DNA from: Gnetum montanum
Taxonomy: Eukaryota > Streptophyta > Gnetopsida > Gnetales > Gnetaceae
Reading direction: 5' to 3'
NCBI GenBank assembly: GCA_015680685.1
Contig: MNCI01012686.1
Coordinates: 415,119-479,118 of the forward strand
DNA: 64,000 nt
Below are positions 48,101 to 59,843 of this stretch, in pieces. Under the pieces are notes generated by a model, which saw only the letters and a list, made by a program, of their open reading frames with translations, did no database searches and was not told where the DNA came from. A program made the position numbers and the translations under genes. Every line of letters begins with the position of its first letter. The stretch's first letter is position 1.

Positions 48101-49912
48101 TTATTTATTTGCTATTTTTTGCCTAACATTTGCTATGCTGTGTTATTCTAGGTAGCATTGTACAATGTAACATTTGCTCTAAGTTGGTATGATTCGCTTA
48201 CTGTGACTAAGCTTTATTAGTAGAGGAAGAAGAGGAAGAAGGAGAAGAAGAGGTGGTGGCCCTACAATAGGGGTGACTGGTGCAAACGAGGAGGCTTCGG
48301 CTACAGAGGAGAGGGCCCTAGTCGATGAAGAAGGGGCCTTGCTATAGAAGAAATGGCCTCTGCTGGTGAGGAGGAGGTCTCTGCTGATGAAGAGGAGGCC
48401 CTTACCGACGAGGAAAGGGGCCCAACCAATGAGGAAGTGGCTCCTGGTAATTAGGAAGAGGTCCTTGTTGATAAACCTTTTGCAGAGAGCAACTCAGTGT
48501 TGGAGGGGCACATAAGCATTGAGGACACTGCTACGTTGTTGGGTTAGTTTGAAGGAGAGGGGCTTCATTTGGACGTTGGTGAGTTTGACCACATATTTGA
48601 CAGTGTACCGATGGGCGACCCCCTTGCTATCACCCTTGAGGGTTTGCTGGGTAGGAGATTTACACTGTCATTTATGTTATTCATTAGCCCTATTATGGTT
48701 CTCTCCACTTTAGCTAACACATTTTATCGTGTAGTTGATACCACCGTTGATACCTTCGGCCCATCCTCGATTTGCCTACAACCATGGACCAAGACCCCCG
48801 ATAAATTTACTTTCATGATCGACCATTTGAGTAGGTCAACTCGAAAGTGGATAAGTCAAAATTACTACGCTAGACTCTTTAAAATGTTGTTGCTTCACTA
48901 TGCCATTGTGACTAATGCCTTTGTATATGCAGTTAGCAGCCTCTCGTCTCAAGTGGGATCCCAAGTGAGCGGTTGAGGTCGACGCCGTACCTGAATTTCC
49001 ACTAGAGGTGACCGAAGTACCTGGTTGTGTATACGACAAAGCAAGCTAATGTGCACTGTACTCAGCATGCTCCTTGTGGGAATGTAGGCGTGTGAACGAA
49101 GACCTCTAGAAACAAGTATAGAGGCTTGAGAAGGAGAAGGCCAACCTGATGACTGAGGTGGGAGATCTCTAATTCAGGAATGAATTCCTATTGGCCCAAG
49201 ACACCAACAATGGTAGTTGGCGCATGGCCATCATTGACTACACAAGGTATTGGAAGGCCGTGCAGTGCAACAATGAGGCCACTCGTGAAATAATAGAACA
49301 ACGCATGCAAATGGACCTGTTAGCCCAGAAGAACTAAGACTGGAAGGACTATAGTGCAAAAGTTTACGAGTGGGGGAAAGCACAGAAAAACCATAAACAT
49401 ATGTATAAACTAGAACATGTCACCTACCGTAACCAATATCGAGATGCCTTTGTCAAGTCCCATAATCACAAAGTATTTCTTGACATTATTGGCACTTCTA
49501 GGGCTTATGACAGGTTTATGCAATAGGTGACAATGAGTGAATCTCCCGAAAGGGAAGTGACCTTTTCCACGGGTGAGACCACCACTACCACCTTTTCTCT
49601 AGGATCTCCGAGGTGGACAACCATAGAGAAGGAGAAAGTTGCTCCAAGAGCTGATCTGGGCAATAGGAATTAGGCTGATATTGCAGAAGAGGAGATCTTG
49701 TGATGCCTGGCAGTAGGCCTGGATCGGATACCCCTCGAAACAGATGCAGGGCCGTCTTGGGTTAGTTACTTTTTGGTGTAGTGATAATTTATTTTATTCC
49801 AGTCCTTATTGTAGCTTTAGTTGACTAGTTCATTTTTCTTGTGGTATAGGATCCAGATGAAAATACAGGGCCTAATGAAGCAGGGGACGATGGAGTGGGC
49901 GAAGGGTCATAA
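45197..49912 (+). pseudogene. Opposite-strand six-exon gene carried by element D
   Basis: Exons read as 45197-45315, 46114-46563, 46660-46933, 47038-48088, ~48221-49760 and 49850-49912. All donors are GT (GTAAGT, GTGAGT, GTACAC, GTAAGT, GTTAGT) and acceptors AG after T-rich tracts. Phases agree at introns 1 (2), 2 (2), 3 (1, allowing one frameshift near 46770) and 5 (0). Exon 1 starts MTPKDEWKHRGLTKVYKV. Exon 3 has FYGKCKEAGWLDR. Exon 4 has VFEVNDQFFVDLFGVPSYG and VRLWVAKIVYPVF. Exon 5 has an Arg-rich start, acidic EEE/DEE repeats and a coiled-coil-like RLEKEKANLMTEV. Exon 6 is acidic and ends DDGVGEGS. Stops are mostly TAG or TAA. I do not recognise the family. Antisense extra ORFs are known in plant Tat elements, and an intact intron set fits a gene opposite to the genomic RNA. 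Confidence 0.72.
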
Positions 49913-49979
49913 CGTAGCAGTCGAACATTTTATTTGAATTCTCGCAAAGAATGTTACAAACATTATTGATTTATGAAAG

Positions 49980-49985
49980 AATAAA
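49980..49985 (+). terminator. Polyadenylation signal of the opposite-strand gene
   Basis: AATAAA 68 bp after the TAA at 49910-49912, in T-rich sequence. Confidence 0.5.
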
Positions 49986-50084
49986 TGGAATACGAAGAGA
50001 TTTATTTTACTTTTGCTTATGTATTGTATTTATTTTTATTTTATTTTATTCCTTTTTTTGCATTAAATTCATTAAGAGTGTCTC

Positions 50085-50303
50085 GTTTTAGTTCTAGGCC
50101 ATTTCAGGCCGTAACAATAGTTTAAGGCCATTTCGGGCCATCACTAGTTTTAGGCCATTTTGGGCCATAACAATAATTTAAGGCCATTTTGGCTCGTCAC
50201 TAGTTTTAGGCCATTTTGGGCCATTGGTAGTTTTAAGCCATTTCAAGCTGTTGGATGATGGTAAGGAAAAATTTTGCCAGTTTTAGGCCTTAGCGGGCTG
50301 TGG
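50085..50303. repeat. Degenerate ~28-bp tandem array after the opposite-strand gene
   Basis: Seven units of the type GTTTTAGGCCATTTTGGGCCA. The last unit (CAGTTTTAGGCCTTAGCGGG) links it to the TTTAAGGTC..GCGG arrays at 40593 and 44501. Confidence 0.85.
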
Positions 50304-50709
50304 TATAATGTATACAGTGGATGTGATGTGAATGGTTTAAAGAATGAGTTAGAAACTTAGTGTGATCAAACGAATATGAAGCCAACAAATAATAAATGCA
50401 TGACAAGCATTAGTTGCGTTGGAAGCATTGCAGTAGCTACGCTATGTAGGTAATGATTATTCTCGTAGCTGCTTCTTAACCCATCATGGGCTTGGAAATG
50501 TGTAAGGTTGAGGGGCTTTATTGTGGTATTCTTGCATGTCATTATCTACCGCTTGAAAAGGAAACTCGACCCACGCTGTTTCATTTTCTGAGCTGGCGTT
50601 TTGGGCCGGCTCATTTGCTAAATGAGTCGCTTCAGTGGAGATGGGTGCTTCATTCTCAGAAGTTATTACTTTTGAACCTTGCTTCATGTCAACATTGTTT
50701 ATCGCTTGG

Positions 50710-51684
50710 TGATGAGACGCGGTTTGCGTCGGCCGCGATATCGCGTACGCGATATCGAGTCTTTCCCTACGATATCGCGTACGCGATATTGCAGTCCGCC
50801 GCCATGTCTATAAATAAGAGGCGGCACCCCCTTGTTTGGGGATCCCAGTTTTAGGTAGCGAAGCTCTGGCAGTTTGATCCCTCCAGAGTTAGAATTTTCC
50901 CGTGTCTGCCCGCAGTGTGGTGAATGTGATTGTACGGTGTCTTTATTCGAGTGTGCCGTACTTGGACACGCACATGACCGGCAATAAAGATCGAGATTAC
51001 TTCATCATTGCAGCATTCACTTAGTTTATTTATTGTTATTTATTTCATGTTATTTATTGCTTTCATAGCGCGGTGTAAGTACGACTTGACTACGAGCATC
51101 TACGGGTGTGTACGGCTAGTTAAGGAATCGGTTACTTATCGCGATTAGTCTCTCAACCCTAAACTCCTAGAAGCGGAACGAGTTCGACTTGATTACGAGC
51201 ATTTAAGTGTGACTGCTTGGTAGCCCAGTGGTGTAGCTAGGGGGATCTACGCTTGGTAACCCAGTGGCGTATTTGGGGTCTGCGCTTGGTAATCCCAGTG
51301 GCGTACCTAGGCCTATGCTTGGTAGTCCCAGTGGCAGTCGTGCACGAAGTCCAAGATGTGTACGGTTGATCAAGGAATCGGTTGCTCGTCGCACTTAGGC
51401 TAGATTAGATTTTCTTACCCTTTTCCTCTTAGCTTAGATTTAGTTAAATATTATTTTCCACTGCCATCAGGAGTAGCATTAGATTTAGGAACACATCATA
51501 CACCTCATCTAGACTAAACCATACGTGACATATGCAAAACTAGTCTAGATGGGAAGACAGCGAACTGCGACCTAAGGCTAACTAATCTAGGTGCCACAAC
51601 TAGTCCATCTGCGGAGTTCGACCGGATCGAGCGTGCGACGCTCGTTTCGTATGGTTGAGTGTAGGGGTACCTCGCCACTCATCA
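50710..51684 (+). mobile_element. Solo LTR nested in element D's protease
   Basis: 975 bp, TGATGAG...CTCATCA, flanked by CTTGG at 50705-50709 and 51685-51689. Two palindromes built from CGATATCGCG and its reverse complement lie at 50736-50757 (perfect, 22 bp) and 50770-50791 (one mismatch). TATAAATA is at 50809-50816 and AATAAA near 50982. It is the least decayed LTR of the family here, rich in intact CpG, and inserted after element D. Confidence 0.95.
50736..50791. promoter_or_regulatory. Paired GATATC palindromes upstream of TATA
   Basis: Two 22-bp palindromes with centres 34 bp apart; the second ends 17 bp before the TATA box. Every LTR of this family in the window has worn versions at the same place. 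The role is unknown; a bound factor or cruciform is possible. Confidence 0.6.
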
Positions 51685-54600
51685 CTTGGGTAGCCATGTC
51701 GTCACTGTAAATCACCACCTTCCTGCCCACATAAGGTAGATGGGTTTCTTGATGTATGGGAAAAGAGACAGCCTTGAGTTGGGCTAACCACGACATCCCC
51801 AAGATCAGGTTAAACCCAGGCATCTCTTCTACCATGATGAATGTTGCATTTTTGGGGAACTGGTCCCCTGCCACAAAGTTAATGTGGATAGTTCCTTTTA
51901 CCACCACTCGTGCTCTGTTGAATGACTTCAGACATGACGTTGTTGTGGGTTTGATTTAGTTCACTAAACCTAGTTTGTCCACTATGGGGAATAAGGTGAC
52001 ATTTGTAGTAGCCCTTTCATCAATGTGTACTCTTTGGATCTTGTGTTGACCGATCGAATTGTGATGAACAGGGGTGTTGTTTTCGTCTAACCCTTTTTAG
52101 GGACATCTTTAATGGACTCATCATGGAATGTCAATTGAGATGGCCGTGGTTCTTTGGGCGTAGAAGGAAGCATGACTGCATGGATTGTTTTCTCCTCCGC
52201 TGGCATGTTTTCATCAATTAGTATAGACGTTAACATGTGAACTAAAGCCTCGCTGTGTGTGGTCGAAGTCATTACCAAGTCATACAGTCTCAAGGTTGTA
52301 TTTTTTTAGAGCCTGTTTGACCTGAGTAACAACATTTAAAATTTTTTATCCACTTTTGAGTTGTTTGTCATCCTTTTTCTCCTCCATTCGTCCTAGAAGA
52401 TGAATTTCTTAAGGAGGAGCAGTTTCGGATTTGAGGCTAGATCCTTTTGGGTGGGGTGGCGATGATCATGTGCGCATAGTGGCGTTAACTTTTGGTGATG
52501 AGAGTGGCGTAAACACGGAGGATGAAGGGGTAGGCTTGGAAGGACATGGGGTAATACGTTCCTTAGCCGTTTTGTTCATCAGACACTCTTCTCGTTTCCT
52601 TGAACGGGAAGGCTGTGATACCATTTTAGTTTGGTTTTGCATGATAGGGGTAGTTGAGTGTTTTGGCCCCCTAATGGTGAACATTGTTTGTGGCATTAGT
52701 GTGGGCAGTGATGTAGTTTTGAATATGCAGGGTGCAGGGGTAGATGTTCGAGGAGGAACCTTGAGAACAAATGGCTGTTGCAGCATCTTTTTTGTGGCCG
52801 TTGGTGTTGCTATGCCACGTTGAGGTGCATGAACCATAAACAGTTGCTATGGCAGTTGTGGATTACTGTCTATGCGAATTGCCTTGATAATGTACCCCAT
52901 GTCGTTAGCATTGAGGGGGTCCTTGTAAACATGCATGGATTGATGTTTAGGGAGGATGGGGTTGCTTTTATCTAGAACCAAATTCCCATGATTAATCATC
53001 CATTGGATGTTGCCTTTTAGTGTTAAATAGTAATCCGTGTGATGACCATAGATTTGATGGTAGTCACAGAACCGCTCCAGCCTGAAGTTCTTAGGAACTG
53101 GCGGCTCATTGGGCATAGCCAAGGAGGGGTTTCTAAGGAGCTCATAGTACCGTTGATGTCGTTTGGTTGCCTCCTCAGACATTCGCTTATGTTGGATGTA
53201 CCCAGCCCCCAACAATTGCTTCAGAAGTTCTGAAGGCTTGATGGGCAATGGGGTATACTTGGAGCGATCTTTATGCTCAAAGTTGGATTTATCCAAGGTG
53301 GATGCCTCTGGTACCAATGTGGAGGGTTGGGTAGCATTACTTAGGCTAGGCATGGGGTTAGTTGATGTTGTGGCTGCTTTCTAATTATTATTGCTATTGG
53401 GCTTTGCAGTTTTACCCTTGTCTTTGTCTTTTTTGGTATATGCATTCTTGTACATGACATAGGCTGAGTCTTTACTAGCCTTGGCCGCATCTTGGATGCT
53501 CTTTGTCTGGGTGAAAGCTTGACTGAGAGAGCATGGGGCTAGGTAATATAGCTTGGATTTGATGAAATCATTTACCACCCCCTTGAAGATGGGCAACAAA
53601 TGGGCCTCTGCGATAAGCTCACGGATCTCATTCAAGGTGGTGCTCCACCACTGTATAAACTTTTGTACTAACTCCAACGGGTCTTGCTTAACTCCCATCA
53701 ACTGATCCAGTGTGACTTTGGGCTTTAAGTTATACTTGAAGTGGGTCATGAATTGGGTCAGGAGCTCCTCCAGTGTTGAGATGGAGGCGTGTGGGAGTGC
53801 GCGGTACCAGTCTAAAGCTTTGCCCATCAGAGACATAGTGAAGACGTGAATAGTGGTGTGCGGCCACTACTGCAATAGCAAAGATTTAGATCTAAATGTG
53901 ACAAAATGTAGCCTGGCCCATAGGGGGTGCTGTTGGGGCTCTTCCTACAAAAGGTTTTACTTGCAAGGTCCACCACCTAGTGGGTGATGTTGTTGGAGTG
54001 GCAGTTGCTGGTGGTGCAGTAGGATTAGTCATTTGCATGCCTGATGGGATGGGGCACAGTCCTGCGCTTGGTTGTGACCTACGGGACTTGGTGTGCTTGC
54101 TATTAAGGGTAATGTGGCATTTGGTGGGGCTGCAAAATAGAAAGCAAAGTGGCTGGGGTCCACCACGCCGTTGGGGCAGGGCCTACCGCTAATGGTGGAA
54201 CAGGCGTAGACGATGGAACAAGAGCGTAGACCCCATGCCACTGTGAGGCAAACATGGTGTGCACATAGGGCAACGTAGCCGTGACTGGCACTTGAAACGA
54301 AGATGGGACAAAAAGAGGAGGGTTAATGCCTAGTAATGAAACTGAGGGAGGAGCATGTTGATATGCTGAGGGTGCAAGATGGCTGCCCATGACTGATGAA
54401 AATGTAGATTGAGGCAGATTCGTGGTGATCACAAAGGGAGCCATTGCAAAAAGTGGGTTTGACTTGAAGACCATGGTGGGAGGGATGATCACAGGGTAAG
54501 TCTGGCCACCCCCCTCAAACTAGGAGTCCAGATCTTCCTATCTATCTTGGAATGCTTTGTCATAATGAGATACCATATCTCGCTCCCTAGGCTTATTGAC

Positions 54601-55158
54601 TCGTAGCAGCTGATTGAAGATCCATTGATACGTCTCCGTTAGGAGGATGACGACGTTGGGGGTAGGGAGAAACTCCCTCCCATTTAGATTAAGGAATTGA
54701 AAATTATGTTTGTCCTTGAGTTCCTGGCGATCCAGGGGCAGATTTACCTGGATCTTTGCGCAGATAAAGTTGTAATGCTCTATGTCTTGTGCTAAGAACT
54801 CGGGTGACAAATGTCGAATCCTAAGGGACTAGCATGGCACCAGCACTAGGCTAGGTGGCCGCTTAGCATCCATGGTGCTTTGAGCTAAGAAAGGAGTCTC
54901 AAGGCTTGAGGTGAAAACATCGGTTGTTGTCAGAATCATCTTGCGTGGTAAAAGGGGAGATCACAAACTAGAAACACAAAAATCTATGGGAGATGGGAGG
55001 CTTTTCATCCTGCCGGGTCCCAAAGGAACCATTGTCATGACCAATCTACATCACACGATGTGTAAATAACCACAAAAGGATGTCACATTTACGCTAGTGC
55101 GTGACAGGGTATAGAGAACGTGTAGGACTATCCTTAGGACATGGAAAAGGCACCAAAA

Positions 55159-55180
55159 GGCCCTCCTTCTAGTGCCAAAA
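55159..55180 (-). promoter_or_regulatory. Primer-binding site region of element D
   Basis: On the minus strand the LTR is followed by a few bases and then TGGCACTAGAAGGAGGGC. This differs from the Asp type of the other elements. I cannot name the tRNA with confidence. Confidence 0.5.
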
Positions 55181-55182
55181 AC

Positions 55183-57026
55183 TATAGTGACCGAAAACAT
55201 CGGTGGCTGGAACACTAAGAGGTTACTGGGCAAATAGTTTAACCCTGGATTTGTGCGAGGGCTGTGCTGGAGAGAAATGGAAGTAGGGTGCCCTGAATAG
55301 TCTGGTTGATCAGATAGGGACTTAATCAGTGTATCTTAACCTTACGTAAACGTTTGTTTTGGAAGTGAGACACGCGAGATGATTCAATGATCAATAAATG
55401 CAAGATGGAAAAAATAGTGTAAAAAAATGATTATAATAAGGAAATGGAAAAACAAAATTAGGTGAGAAAGTGCACCACCCCAAGGTCGCAGATTTGATTC
55501 TTTGCCTTGTTTGAAAGGTGTACAACAGGTTATGCAACGCCGGAGAGACATTGCTTACACCGAGCGGTATAGTCACAGTTCTTCTGCTTATTGATCTATT
55601 TGCTAAGATGTCAAAATGCTTGACTCAAAAATGGATGTTTAGAGCCAACCAGAGAACTCAAAGGTAACTAGAATGCTCAAGAAAAATACCAACTATACCT
55701 TCTAAAAGCCAATCAAGAAGCCAACTGGCCAATGCAAAAAGCCAATCCCTTGAGCGTTGTTTGCTAGGGTATTTATAGGGCCAGGAGTAGGAGAGAAATG
55801 TGGTCTGGATGCCACATGTCCTGGGCCCTACAAGATGCTAACATGCTTGTATCATGTAGGTATGTGAAGCTGGATGTGAACTTTGTTACGTTGTGACCAT
55901 ACTGCTAAAACTACATGTGCTAAGATCCAGTGTGCTAACAATGTGAGCGAAATGGAGCTTATGCTCCAGGACTACGTCTTCCCTGTCCTTACAAACAGGG
56001 TCAAGCATAGGAACAATATTTTGGGAGCTAACCAGGGGTATGCAAAATGAAGTGAAATTGCTGATCTTGCTAAGAAGATGCCAGAGTGAGAAAAATTGTT
56101 GCCAATAAGTTCTAGAGCTACCTAAAGATGTCTTGATGCTTCTATGCCAGTGTTGCACTACTCACGCTACACATTGGTGTAGTATAAGTAGCTACTTGCT
56201 ACGTTCTGCTATGCTAGGTAGCATAGCATAGCGTAGCCATTGGTCTTGATTGAAATTTGCGTAGGAGCAAAAGAGTGTTCGTCTAAGGCTTAGTCACGCT
56301 AACAACTACAACTTTTGTCCTTCATGCTGGAGAGCTTTTGAACTTGCTGAACTCATGTTTGAAACACTTCTATAGTTTTTTGATTATTGCTATGCTGTGC
56401 TACGCTATGTAGCGTAGCACATCATAGCGATTAGCATATCATGCTTCCTTGGTTAATTCACCATTTTCTAGTAAGAAACTTTGCTCAAGACCTGAGGACT
56501 AAGTGGGGTAGGGAGTTTTAGAGGCCGAAGTCTTGTTAAAGTGTCGTTTTCTTATTGGAATCACTTGCCAAGATGGGCCTTTTTGCTCTGCCTTTGCTAT
56601 GCTGTGCTACGCTACATAGCGTAGCACCTTGCATTGACTGAATCTTGACTTGTCTTTGCAATCACTTTGTCAATTCACACTTGGATGCTTGCGCAGTTAT
56701 CTTTCAAGGTTTGCTACACTGCACAACATAGTAGACTTCTTTACTAGAAAACTTGCTAAGCTATTTTGCTCATCCCAAACACTTTCAGCAACTCCTAGCA
56801 TAGTTTTTGGGTAGATTGTCAGTCGGGTCAATTGTCCAATTGGGTAGGCCAGAGAGCCCAGCGGGCTTGTTAGCTTTGAAGATAGAAAACTTGCCGAACT
56901 GGACAGTCCAACCTCAGTGCCTACGTTTTCCTATTGAACTATCATGACGCTGCACTTGTGGAAGTCCTTGCCTAAATTCCAAGACCCTGTTGAAGCATGA
57001 GAGTCCTAAAATTTTATGGTATTTCA
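55183..57026 (-). repeat. 5' LTR of element D
   Basis: 1844 bp, matching 37390-39245 along its length with many transitions. The reversed TATA box is at 55770-55777. The TGCTACGCTA-type inverted repeats recur near 56190-56240, 56390-56428 and 56600-56630. The end next to the PBS reads TATAGTG where the other LTR has TGTAGTG. Confidence 0.93.
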
Positions 57027-57031
57027 TAATG

Positions 57032-59838
57032 TTATAGTAAACCATGACTAAGGATCAATTAGAATCAAGGACCAACCATAATTCAATGATGAATCACGAG
57101 CCACAATGCAAAATGAACTAAGAAACCATTAGCAAGTATGCATTAGGTTCAAGACAACCTACACCAATCAAGAAAATGCCTTCTATTGACTTCCATGGAT
57201 ATCTGTGACAAGGTACATCAACTACGAAAGACTCTAGTAAGACAAGGATAATATCAGTTTAGATAACTCTTATCCATCTTATAGTAATGTTAGAGTTTCT
57301 TTAATTGTCTAAAGTTATCTTTATGTTTCTAGTATGAGATTAGTAAATCATATTCAAGGTCTTTTAGAACATTGTCTTGCTTTGGATCTTACCTTTCTCT
57401 AAATACTCAAATCTCAACTGGTTGATATTGCATACCATTATCTAGATTCTAATCATTGGTGAACATAAAGAAGTCCAACTAGCTATAAGATACCTCACCC
57501 TATTTAACTAGTAATGGTCATTAGCAAAGGGTTTATAGGGAAATTGGCACTTGCTAGATAATAATGTGATATATTAACTTGCAAATCTTCTCCTTAAAGC
57601 TAGTCAACTTGAGCTTGATAATCCTTATTTTTTGTTCACTGATTTTGCTTATCATTTATAATCAAACTTAAGTTACTTAGAGGTCCCCATGTCACCCATA
57701 TGTTAGCTTATTAATGTTAATTTTGAAAACATAGGTCATTTTAGTCTTCCAAAACTATGAAAGTTCAACTTAGGCTTTGGGTTCTAAAAGGGTCATAGAT
57801 CCCATGACTACACTTGTCATGGTCAAAGGCCATAGTGTACCATCACCTTTGTGCTATGTCATCACCTCCAAGCTGCACATCTAGTTTCTTTCCACATTGC
57901 TAGTTTCTCATGTGTCATCGTCCTTGTGTCATGTTGCCACCTTGCTTATTATGTCTTACTACTATGTGATCTCCTCATTCTAGTTGCTTATCCTTGGTTA
58001 CTGCAACCTCCTTCTTCCTACCTCTTGTGCTCTTGCATGTGCACTATCCACTTGTCATTTACCTACATCATTAAAGTTGGTAGATTCATTGCCACCTATT
58101 ATCAAAATGCCCATGCTTGTTGTTGCCATCATCCATGTTGTATCATTTTTGCCTAGCGTTCTACTTACTTGCCTTCTTGCCATTTTAAATCTCATCAAAA
58201 ATTTTGCCAAGATTTATAGTGTTATAGACCTATGGTATTTGTGGACACCATAAGCATTGTAGGTCTACACTAAAAATGGGTGGGAAAATTTGAAAAAGAA
58301 CATTAATTAACAAAAACATTTGGATTTTAGGCTTAGGCTAGATAAAGAAAACCTTAAATAATTATTAGTGAGCATCTTTTAACATATTTAGGAATTTGCT
58401 CAGGTAATTAAATGATGAAACCTTAAGATGTGACTCTAGGAAGTAAGAAGTCATGTGTTCAAACTTTAATTTTTAAATTTTATTTTTTAAACATTTAATT
58501 TGATAGAAGTTAAATTTTAAATAATTTCTATTTTTAGTAAAAATATTAAAATACTATAACTTCACCATTAAAGGTTCATTTCTAGTAAGCAAACAATCAT
58601 TTCTAGTAGACTTTGATGACTTGAACATAATGGCAAAGTCAAAATTGCTGTATAGGATCTCAAATATTATTTTTTAATTCCCTTCCTTAAACAATGCCTT
58701 AAGAGCCTTTAGGGCTTAATTTAGCATAGCTTGGGCATTCAATGTTTTTTTTAACATATAAATAATTGTTTCTAATCTTGTTTGGCCTCCTAAATCTAAT
58801 GGTGATGTCAAATTGATCATCTAAGTAGCTAACAAGTAGCTGATAATTTTAATCATGCCTTAGTAGACTATAACCTAGATCAACTAAACTTGTCTAGTAT
58901 TGTAATGGGTAGCACTAATAATTTGATCATCTATGATCATCTTGGGCTTTATAATTAGTTGATTAAGTTATACATATAGTTAGATGTAGGCCACTAACCC
59001 GTAGTTAGTCATTAGTTACATTGCTAGAATTAGTATCTTAAGGTAGGTAAAAAGGTTGTTAAGAGTTCAAGGAAATGTAGTTAAGTCATTATCAACCTAA
59101 TGAACTAATAAGTTAGAGAATTAGTTGGAAAATTAAAATTGCAAGGAAGATGTATACTAATTCAATTAACAAGTAGATCATTAAGCAATAGACATCTATC
59201 AACATGGAGATTTATAACCTTATCCTGATAACACATGATACCTATGAGAAGAAACAAATCATGAAAGAATCCAAGTACAAGCATGAATGTCATAACATAT
59301 AATGTTCTTGCAAGTTTTCAAATCAGTGATAGACAATACTTGCTACATCCACCTTGGGTCTTGGATTGACACAAATACTGATATTCACTTATCCTTATAA
59401 AATTACAAGATTTGAATGTTGATGTTCTATGTCTATAATAAGTTCTAGTATGAGAATTTTTGTATCAATTTTGACCTGAGAAAGTAGGAATACAAAAGTG
59501 TTTATAAGAAAAACAATCCTTATGGTGGTTCTTCTTTTGAGCCATACTAATTAGACTATTGCAAGAACTATAATATGGATGATTGCACAATCTTCTACAA
59601 GGAAGCCAAGTTCAACTTAATACAAATATTTGAATGGAGATTCGAAGACATAATTTTTAAAGTTCTAGAACTTCAACCCACATGGAGGAAAGACTGATTA
59701 AGATTCTAGAGAAGCCACATAACGTTAAGATTATTACTTAAAATGCATTCATTAAAAAGATACATATGTACGAGCAACATACATTTAATTATGAACCCAA
59801 AATGCTCAGATGTTAGACTTTGTCAAGTATCTTACTTG
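57032..59838. other. AT-rich spacer between elements D and E
   Basis: No gene with support. A stretch at 58395-58480 has a B-box-like GTGTTCAAACT and a worn A box, a possible SINE trace. A gag-like trace at 59500-59700 is listed separately. Confidence 0.5.
59500..59697 (+). pseudogene. Possible zinc-knuckle gag trace
   Basis: One frame reads KKNNPYGGSSFEPY, a stop, then LDYCKNYNMDDCTIFYKEAK and WRFEDIIFKVLELQ to a TGA at 59697. The Cys spacing is reminiscent of a worn CCHC knuckle with the first Cys and the His lost. The family cannot be named. Confidence 0.25.
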
Positions 59839-59843
59839 ATCAA

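Larger units (their letters stand above)
50484..54873 (-). pseudogene. gag: gag-protease pseudogene of element D, split by a solo LTR
   Basis: The ATG at 54873 opens MDAKRPPSLVLVP. The gag domain is at about 53840-53560 (GKALDWYRALPHASISTLEELL, HFKYNLKP, LVQKFIQWW). A zinc-finger-like CDYHQIYGHHTDYY near 53095-53050 is the C..H....GH.T form of Tat gag, with its last Cys changed to Tyr. The protease is at about 52035-51690: HIDERATTNVTLF at the active site (usually D.G), then GFNLILGMSWLAQLKAV. The solo LTR (50710-51684) cuts it after DDMATQ. The frame resumes at 50709 and ends in FPSP plus TGA at 50484-50486. No RT follows for 6 kb. Gag ends and protease start are in different frames. Confidence 0.87.
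37390..57026 (-). mobile_element. Element D: 19.6-kb Tat/Ogre-like Ty3/gypsy element with an opposite-strand gene
   Basis: Two 1.85-kb LTRs (37390-39245, 55183-57026) enclose the element, and TAATG flanks both ends (37385-37389, 57027-57031). On the minus strand the order is LTR, PBS, gag-protease, a 6-kb block with an opposite-strand gene, RT, RNase H, second RNase H, integrase, 3' repeats, PPT, LTR. A second RNase H before integrase is a hallmark of the Tat lineage. Separation of gag-protease from RT recalls Ogre. A younger solo LTR (50710-51684) sits in the protease. All frames are broken. Confidence 0.93.

Noticed and set aside
52431-52837. Long open frames on both strands
   Set aside because: The plus-strand frame is antisense to the linker of element D's gag, which reads with typical Pro/Ser-rich composition on the minus strand. 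I treat it as a shadow.
57851-58253. Overlapping 101-aa and 89-aa frames on the plus strand
   Set aside because: They have Cys/His/Leu-rich composition from a C/T-rich stretch and no motif. There is no promoter or splice context, and they are probably chance frames.
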